From the NCBI GenBank assembly GCA_030529305.1, contig JAUMXD010000055.1, positions 1 through 10,024 on the forward strand: a stretch of 10,024 nt of DNA. Reading direction: 5' to 3'. This stretch comes from Allobrachymonas sp. GTDB lineage: Bacteria > Pseudomonadota > Gammaproteobacteria > Burkholderiales > Burkholderiaceae. The position numbers and the translations under genes were made by a program. The first letter of the stretch is position 1. Every line of letters begins with the position of its first letter. The notes under the pieces are model-generated. The model saw only the letters and a list, made by a program, of their open reading frames with translations, had not been told where the DNA came from and did not search any database. Shown in pieces: positions 5,434-10,024 of the stretch.

Positions 5434-6183
5434 TCAATGCAATACGGATGGCTCGTCGTCTTTCGACTGCACTACGCTATCTAATGCACCAGCGCTGGCC
5501 AGCGCTTCACGCCACAGGCGGCGGGGCACATGGTTTTGCAGCAGGTGCAAAATGCGCTGTTGCAGTTCGGGCGCGCACGTCGCAGCAGCCTGGCTTTCCA
5601 GCACATCCAGCGTAAAGTCCACATCCAGCGCTTGCAGGCGTTGCCCCCATTCACGCGCCTGCTCGGCAGAGGTAGTGACCCTATCACGAGCATGCAGCCA
5701 GTGCAGGCAGGTGTGTTCGGCAATGGGTGAGGCTTGCTTGGGCAGCTGCCCGCCCACGGCAAACAGGCGGGCGCAAATATCCTCGTGCTGCATCACGGCC
5801 TGCATGGCCAAACTGGCCGCTGTGCCCTGCGCGATGATGGCCGTGCGCGCAAAATCGAGCCCCGCACGGGCCTGCCACTGTTGCACCAGCTGGCGCAAAG
5901 ATGCCACGGTAGCGGGTTGATGGGACGCGCTTGGCGCAGCAATCTCCGCAGGCCCAGCCAGCACCACCACGGCCCCTTGCGCAAAGTGCTGGGTCAAGCT
6001 GTGGGCCAGGGCCTTCCAGTCATCAGCCAAGGTAGGCTCGCTTGGCAGCAGCAAAAACAGTTGCTGTGGCTCTGTCGGCCAAGCTGCGATCTGGGGGCCA
6101 GCGGCATCTGGCTGAGTGGCTTCGTCGAACGATGCTGCAGACGTTTGCTGCTTGGCGGATGGAGAGGAAGGGTCTTGTGTCAT
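5434..6183 (-). CDS. YpfH-like alpha/beta-hydrolase, apparently inactive (pseudoenzyme)
   Basis: It resembles the YpfH/phospholipase-carboxylesterase family of serine hydrolases. The match is clearest over the C-terminal half: RTAIIAQGTAASLAMQA, LHARDRVTTSAEQA, DVDFTLDVLES and the family-type ending VPRRLWREALASAG. Compared with E. coli YpfH as I remember it, the nucleophile elbow GFSQG reads AQGTA (Ser to Gly, about residue 120), the catalytic His in LGHAI reads QAAAT, and the oxyanion HG after the first strand is missing. Only the Asp of HARDRV (about 167) survives. The frame is fully open, so it is not a plain pseudogene. The start is uncertain: ATG 6183 (249 residues, GGA eight bases upstream) is preferred to ATG 6207 or TTG 6258, which lack ribosome sites. 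The first 30 residues are polar and Ser/Ala/Gln-rich. It is presumed cytoplasmic. Confidence 0.72.
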   Translation of the reverse strand: MTQDPSSPSAKQQTSAASFDEATQPDAAGPQIAAWPTEPQQLFLLLPSEPTLADDWKALAHSLTQHFAQGAVVVLAGPAEIAAPSASHQPATVASLRQLVQQWQARAGLDFARTAIIAQGTAASLAMQAVMQHEDICARLFAVGGQLPKQASPIAEHTCLHWLHARDRVTTSAEQAREWGQRLQALDVDFTLDVLESQAAATCAPELQQRILHLLQNHVPRRLWREALASAGALDSVVQSKDDEPSVLH

Positions 6184-6308
6184 CGTCAATTCCGGTTTTC
6201 TAGCCATTGCGGCTTGAGGGTTGCTTGAAAAGTCTGGATGAGGGATGAGTTGGCTCAATCGTTGATGAAAGGACTAACTGGCGCCATGACGCATTTCCTC
6301 AGCAGAAG

Positions 6309-6327
6309 CAGGCGCTGTACACGCCTG
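6309..6327 (-). terminator. Weak hairpin downstream of purN
   Basis: CAGGCG (6309-6314) and CGCCTG (6322-6327) form a 6-bp stem with a 7-base loop, about 40 bases after the purN stop on the minus strand. It has no T-tract. It could mark the end of the purN transcript or a processing site; nothing else stands out in the 185 bases between purN and the YpfH-like gene. Confidence 0.2.
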
Positions 6328-6368
6328 TGCTGGCAACCCTTTTCCTGTTCAGTAAGCAGCGCCAGCCC

Positions 6369-6971
6369 TTACGACTGGGCCGCCTGAGCCAGCCAGTGCG
6401 CAATGGCACGGGGGTAAAGGATGTGCTCTTGCGTGAGGATGCGCGCGGCCAGGGTTTGCGCCGTGTCGTTCGGCAAAACAGGCACGATGGCCTGATCAAG
6501 AATCGGGCCGTGATCCAGCTCGGCCGTGACCTGGTGCACCGTGGCCCCGGCAAAACGGCAGCCCGCATCAATAGCACGCTGGTGCGTGTGCCGCCCCGGG
6601 AAAGCGGGCAGCAGCGAAGGGTGGATGTTGAGCAGCCGCCCGCTGTAGCGCGCCACAAATTCAGGCGTGAGGATGCGCATGAAACCCGCCAGCACCACCA
6701 GCGCAGGCGTGTACCGATCAATGGCTTGCGCCAATGCCGCATCAAAAGCGGCGCGATCGGCAAAAGCGGTGTGATCGACTACAGCCGTGGCAATGCCTTG
6801 CGCGTTGGCCCATTGCAAGCCGCTGGCATCGGCCTTGTTGCTGATAACAGCGGCCACGCGCGCGCCGTAGCGTTGCTGCCAGTTGTCGCGCTGGGCGGCC
6901 TGCACAATGGCCGCCATATTGGAGCCACTGCCAGAGATCAAAATCACGAGGTTGCGCTGCGTTGAAGCCAT
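6369..6971 (-). CDS. purN: Phosphoribosylglycinamide formyltransferase 1 (GAR transformylase)
   Basis: PurN transfers the formyl group of 10-formyltetrahydrofolate to glycinamide ribonucleotide, the third step of de novo purine synthesis, in the cytoplasm. The 200 residues cover the whole enzyme, which is usually 190-220 long. The phosphate-binding loop is LISGSGSNMAAI (11-22). The folate and catalytic part is GFMRILTPEF (96-105) and LLNIHPSLLPAFPG (113-126). The ending of the active site is VHQVTAELDHGPI (145-157). The catalytic Asn115, His117 and Asp153 match E. coli N106, H108 and D144 at a constant offset of nine. The ATG at 6971 has no Shine-Dalgarno but has GATAAT six bases upstream, consistent with a leaderless transcript. 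Same-strand neighbours are the metallophosphoesterase upstream and the YpfH-like gene downstream, each with a gap, so a shared operon is uncertain. Confidence 0.96.
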   Translation of the reverse strand: MASTQRNLVILISGSGSNMAAIVQAAQRDNWQQRYGARVAAVISNKADASGLQWANAQGIATAVVDHTAFADRAAFDAALAQAIDRYTPALVVLAGFMRILTPEFVARYSGRLLNIHPSLLPAFPGRHTHQRAIDAGCRFAGATVHQVTAELDHGPILDQAIVPVLPNDTAQTLAARILTQEHILYPRAIAHWLAQAAQS

Positions 6972-6977
6972 GCGCGG

Positions 6978-6983
6978 ATTATC
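6978..6983 (-). promoter_or_regulatory. -10 hexamer placed for a leaderless purN mRNA
   Basis: On the minus strand GATAAT (6983-6978, 5 of 6 to TATAAT) ends six bases before the purN ATG. Transcription would therefore start at or next to the A of the ATG. No Shine-Dalgarno is present between it and the start. No convincing -35 hexamer is seen 16-18 bases upstream, which lowers confidence. Confidence 0.45.
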
Positions 6984-7098
6984 CCGGATTGCCCAGCCTC
7001 ATCCGCCTGACGAAAACGCCAAGCCTTCCACGCCACAAGCCTTGAAAGCGATGGGGAACTCTCAATCCAGCGCAGCGTTCATCACGCACAAAAGAGAG

Positions 7099-8199
7099 CT
7101 ATGGCTGCACATGCAGCACATCCACACGCGGCACCACGCCCAGCCGCGCGGGCAGGCCGATGGTGCCAGTGCCTGCCGTGACGAACAAATCGCCCGCAGG
7201 GGTGCGGTAGTGCCCCTCAAACCAGCCCTGGGCACTCATGCCCGGCAGCACGTAGCGTCGCGTGATCCAGGGCAGCATGATTTGCCCGCCATGCGTATGC
7301 CCGCTGACCATGAGCGTGGCCCCGTGCGCAAGCGGCAGCAAGGCGGCTGTATCGGGCTGGTGCATGATCACCAAACGCGGCGCTGTGGCAGGCTGCTGCG
7401 CCGGCTGTAGCAGCTGGGCGATTTCCGCGCGCGGATTACCGCCCCACAAATCGCTCAAGCCCACCAGTTCCCAGCCTTTGAAGTGGCGCGTCTGCCCATC
7501 CAGCAACTGCACGCCGTTGTGTTGCAGCGCCTGCTGCAAAGAGGAAGCCAAATCCGGCCCAGGCGCTTGCGTATCGTGGTTGCCCAGCACGCCAAACACC
7601 GGATGCCGAATGCGCTTGAACGGCGCCCACCCCGCCAGCAAGTCGTGATGCGGCTCGTACGTCCAATCGCCCGCCACCACCACGGCGTCCACATCCAATG
7701 CGTTGAGGGTATCGACCAGCCGCTCCAACTGCCAGTGGCGCACAAACAGGCCAACGTGCATGTCCGCCACCAGCGCAATGCGCAGCGGCTGCGCAGCCGC
7801 GTTCGTCACAGACTTGCTTGACCGCAATTCAATGCGATGCGTGTGTACTTGGAGCAAGCGCGGCTCCAGCAAACCGCTGTAGGCCACTAGCAGCAGGCCC
7901 GCCGCCCACAAGGCATTGGCCGAGCGTTGAACGCGGCTGCGGGGCGCTTGAAATAGCTGAATAGCCGCATCCAGCAACAACGGCAGCGTGGCCCAAGTGG
8001 CCCAGAAAATCCACAGTTTGAAAAAGCTGACGCCCACGCGCCCTTCAACCAGCCAGCGCCCTTGCAAATCCCACCACGCCAGCGGCAGGCTCAGAACGAT
8101 CCAAGCGCCACCCAGCCAACGGCTGATACGCGCCAGCCGCTGCCAGCAAGCGCAATCTGTGTTGGCCACATCAGGAAAAGACGATTCTTGAAGAGACAT
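7099..8199 (-). CDS. Membrane-anchored calcineurin-like metallophosphoesterase
   Basis: This is a 366-residue protein with an N-terminal membrane part and a C-terminal dinuclear-metal phosphoesterase domain. Three hydrophobic helices are seen at about residues 28-43 (WLGGAWIVLSLPLAWW), 57-83 (FFKLWIFWATWATLPLLLDA) and 96-112 (LWAAGLLLVAYSG). All metal motifs are present in order: DMH (about 146-148), GDW (about 177), GNHD (206-209), MHQPD (about 280) and GHTHGG (about 301-306). This is the YkuE/YaeI-type arrangement, whose members include lipid- or UDP-sugar-lipid-cleaving enzymes; the substrate here is unknown. The ATG at 8199 is chosen although its ribosome site is poor; a TTG at 8262 would add 21 residues. 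The gene is divergent from ribF and 127 bases upstream of purN on the same strand. Confidence 0.88.
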   Translation of the reverse strand: MSLQESSFPDVANTDCACWQRLARISRWLGGAWIVLSLPLAWWDLQGRWLVEGRVGVSFFKLWIFWATWATLPLLLDAAIQLFQAPRSRVQRSANALWAAGLLLVAYSGLLEPRLLQVHTHRIELRSSKSVTNAAAQPLRIALVADMHVGLFVRHWQLERLVDTLNALDVDAVVVAGDWTYEPHHDLLAGWAPFKRIRHPVFGVLGNHDTQAPGPDLASSLQQALQHNGVQLLDGQTRHFKGWELVGLSDLWGGNPRAEIAQLLQPAQQPATAPRLVIMHQPDTAALLPLAHGATLMVSGHTHGGQIMLPWITRRYVLPGMSAQGWFEGHYRTPAGDLFVTAGTGTIGLPARLGVVPRVDVLHVQP

Positions 8200-8538
8200 G
8201 AAAGAACGATCAGAAATGGAAAGCGTTGCAGCCACCAGCGCATGAACGCGGTACAAACACAAGCGCTAAAGCCGCAGCCCAGCGCGGCAGAAAAAAGCGT
8301 GGCATGCAAGGGGCAATAAGAAAAGGCAGAAGAGGCGCAATTTTTGCACCACAAGGCCACGCAGCCCGCATGCCGATGTGGTTTCAAGGATGAATGGGAA
8401 AAGGCACGAAAGCATGCCACCAGCACGCACTGCTCAGCCGCTTCTGCTTAATGCATCTGTTCAGCGCCTGCTTGGCATCTGCTCAACCCAGCCAGCCGCA
8501 AACAAAGCCGGCAAGCCACACGGCTACTGGCGAGCGCA

Positions 8539-8544
8539 GATAAT
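8539..8544 (+). promoter_or_regulatory. -10 hexamer placed for a near-leaderless ribF mRNA
   Basis: GATAAT (8539-8544, 5 of 6 to TATAAT) is followed by eight bases and the ribF ATG, so transcription would begin at or within a couple of bases of the start codon. The intervening bases (ACGCCCCC) contain no Shine-Dalgarno. The -35 position (about 8516-8521, GCCACA) is a weak match. Confidence 0.5.
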
Positions 8545-8552
8545 ACGCCCCC

Positions 8553-9578
8553 ATGAAAATCCATCGCGGCCTGCACCGCTTCCCTTCCACGCCATGCGCC
8601 TTGACCATTGGCAACTTCGATGGCGTGCACCGCGGCCACCAGGCCATGATGCAGCGGCTGCGGCAAGAGGCCGACCAACGCGGGCTGCCCGTGTGCGTGC
8701 TCACCTTCGAGCCGCACCCGCGCGACCATTTCGCCCGCCTGCTGCAACAGCCTGATCTGGCGCCTGCGCGCATCACCACCCTGCGCGACAAGATGGATGC
8801 CCTGGCCGCGCTGGGCATCGACCATGCAATCATCCTGCCCTTTCGTGCACCGCTTGCGGCCTTGCCCGCAGAAGATTTCGTACGGCACATCGTGCTCGAT
8901 CGATTGCGGGCGCGCTACGTGCTGGTGGGCGATGATTTTCGCTTTGGCGCCAAGCGCGCGGGCGACTTGGCCCTGCTGCAAGCTCTGGCCACGCAGCACG
9001 GCTTTGAGGTGGGCTGCATGCAAGAGCAGATGGTGCAGGGCCTGCGCGCCAGCAGCACCGCCGTGCGCCAAGCGCTGCAAGCGGGCGATATGCCCACGGT
9101 CACGGCGCTGCTGGGCCGGCCCTACGCCATCAGCGGCCACGTGGTGCATGGCCGCAAGCTGGGCCGCAGCCTGCAAGCGCCCACGCTGAATTTGCGCTTT
9201 GCCCACTGGAAGCCCGCGGCCAGCGGCATTTTCGTGGTGCAGGTGCGGGGCCTGACGCGTGACGGCAGCGCCCTGCCCGGCGTGGCCAATATGGGCGTGC
9301 GCCCTTCGCTGGATGCCAGCGACGTGAACGGCGGGCGCGTGCTGCTCGAAACCCACTGCCTGCACTGGCCGCCCGAGCTGGGCCCCGAGGGGGGCTACGG
9401 TAAAATCGCACGCGTGGAACTTTTGCACAAATTGCACGACGAACGCCGCTACGCCGACCTGGCCGCCCTGCAAGCAGGCATTGCGCAGGACTGCGATGAC
9501 GCGCGCGCCTGGTTTGCCCGGCACGAGCAGGCGCGTTACCTGCAAACGCGCCGCCAAACCACGCGCGACCGAATTTGA
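8553..9578 (+). CDS. ribF: Bifunctional riboflavin kinase / FAD synthetase
   Basis: RibF makes FMN from riboflavin and ATP, then FAD from FMN and ATP, in the cytoplasm. The 341 residues are slightly long for the family. The N-terminal FAD synthetase (nucleotidyltransferase) domain starts with TIGNFDGVHRGH (18-29), then VLTFEPHP (49-56), YVLVGDDFRFGAKRAGD (122-138) and SSTAVRQAL (168-176). The C-terminal kinase domain shows GRPYAISGHVVHGRKLGRSL, PTLN (210-213, usually PTAN), GVANMGVRPSLD (243-254) and LETH with E266 as the expected catalytic base. A short Pro/Gly-rich insertion (HWPPELGPEGGYG, 271-283) sits where others have a tight turn. The ATG at 8553 gives the expected N-terminus. ileS lies downstream on the same strand, the usual ribF-ileS order in proteobacteria. 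Confidence 0.96.
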   Translation: MKIHRGLHRFPSTPCALTIGNFDGVHRGHQAMMQRLRQEADQRGLPVCVLTFEPHPRDHFARLLQQPDLAPARITTLRDKMDALAALGIDHAIILPFRAPLAALPAEDFVRHIVLDRLRARYVLVGDDFRFGAKRAGDLALLQALATQHGFEVGCMQEQMVQGLRASSTAVRQALQAGDMPTVTALLGRPYAISGHVVHGRKLGRSLQAPTLNLRFAHWKPAASGIFVVQVRGLTRDGSALPGVANMGVRPSLDASDVNGGRVLLETHCLHWPPELGPEGGYGKIARVELLHKLHDERRYADLAALQAGIAQDCDDARAWFARHEQARYLQTRRQTTRDRI

Positions 9579-9830
9579 CACTGGCTTTTTGTGGCTGCTC
9601 GTGATGGTTTGATCTGTGCGGGCAACAAGCTGTTTGCCACACAAGCACCGCTCAACCAAGCAAACGCCACAGCCCGACGGCCCAACGCATTGCAAGCCGA
9701 CCTTTACATGGGCAGCAACAGTACAAGCAGCAACACCGCAGTCCCCCCTTCATCTGGCACTCAGCAGCTCCGCATGCGCTGAAGCGGCCAGCCCCATTTA
9801 CCCACCCCACCCGCCCGAACGTCATTCATC
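9579..9830 (+). other. Intergenic stretch between ribF and ileS
   Basis: These 252 bases contain no credible gene and no clear promoter hexamers or T-run terminator. A small imperfect hairpin, GGCAA with TTGCC, is visible around 9620-9638. The segment is long for a ribF-ileS junction, so ileS may have its own promoter here, but I cannot place one. Confidence 0.35.
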
Positions 9831-10024
9831 ATGTCAACAGAAAAAAAAGACTATCGCCAAACCCTCAACCTGCCTGATACGCCTTTTCCCATGCGCGGCG
9901 ATTTGCCCAAGCGCGAGCCGGGCTGGGTCAAGCAGTGGAACGAAGGCGGCCTGTACCAGCAGCTGCGCGCCGCCAGCAAGGGCCGCCAGAAATTCATCCT
10001 GCACGATGGCCCACCCTATGCCAA
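9831..10024 (+). CDS. ileS: Isoleucyl-tRNA synthetase, N-terminal part (runs off the window)
   Basis: IleS charges tRNA(Ile) with isoleucine in the cytoplasm and edits misactivated valine. Only the first 64 residues are present. They match the family N-terminus: [35 protein letters not shown], and the [10 protein letters not shown] segment (55-64) that leads straight into the HIGH ATP-binding motif, which falls beyond the window. The ATG at 9831 gives the normal N-terminus. There is no obvious Shine-Dalgarno in the preceding bases (CGTCATTCATC). It follows ribF on the same strand. Confidence 0.95.
   Translation, partial: MSTEKKDYRQTLNLPDTPFPMRGDLPKREPGWVKQWNEGGLYQQLRAASKGRQKFILHDGPPYA

Noticed and set aside
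8271..8288. GCCGC/GCGGC hairpin upstream of the metallophosphoesterase as a terminator
   Set aside because: The stem is only 5 bp, it lies in the promoter region of a divergent pair, and the T-run on the minus strand comes before rather than after the stem.
8448..9695. A 415-residue minus-strand frame opposite ribF
   Set aside because: It is the antisense shadow of ribF in GC-rich DNA; ribF itself has complete family motifs.

Overview
The window looks like chromosomal DNA of a betaproteobacterium, probably of the order Burkholderiales (Comamonadaceae-like). This rests on fairly high GC, the protein sequences, and the ribF-ileS gene order. That placement is an inference, not a database result. 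Both ends are housekeeping genes: the 3' end of gatB at the left and the 5' end of ileS at the right.

Layout. (1) gatB ends at 212 with a strong intrinsic terminator at 237-278. (2) About 590 bases without a credible gene follow; the last part contains a strong potential RNA structure at 720-782. (3) A tightly packed plus-strand operon runs from 870 to 4513: orfA, ABC permease, ABC ATPase, periplasmic substrate-binding protein, orfB. Three of the four junctions are overlapping stop/start codons (TGATG, ATGA, ATGA). (4) A gene-free stretch holds a hairpin, an 11-bp tandem repeat and a dyad. (5) A small cupin gene lies at 4941-5276. (6) Three minus-strand genes follow: a degenerate YpfH-like alpha/beta-hydrolase, purN, and a membrane-anchored metallophosphoesterase. 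(7) ribF and ileS lie on the plus strand.

The most interesting part is the operon. The transporter is of the nitrate/sulfonate/taurine (NitT/TauT) type. Its first and last genes, orfA and orfB, are paralogues: they align without gaps over about 105 residues, sharing FPGxGxxDCxEL, ENR, G...FE..Y.GQ and a proline. I do not recognise a described function for them. OrfA faintly resembles the FmdE (formylmethanofuran dehydrogenase subunit E) domain. A transporter bracketed by two co-translated, diverged copies of one small cytoplasmic protein suggests that the two act together, perhaps as a heterodimer, on whatever the transporter imports. The substrate cannot be read from the sequence.

Other points worth attention are the YpfH-like protein, which appears to have lost the catalytic serine and histidine, and the starts of purN and ribF. 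Each of those starts has a GATAAT hexamer 6-8 bases before the ATG and no Shine-Dalgarno sequence, as expected for leaderless mRNAs.
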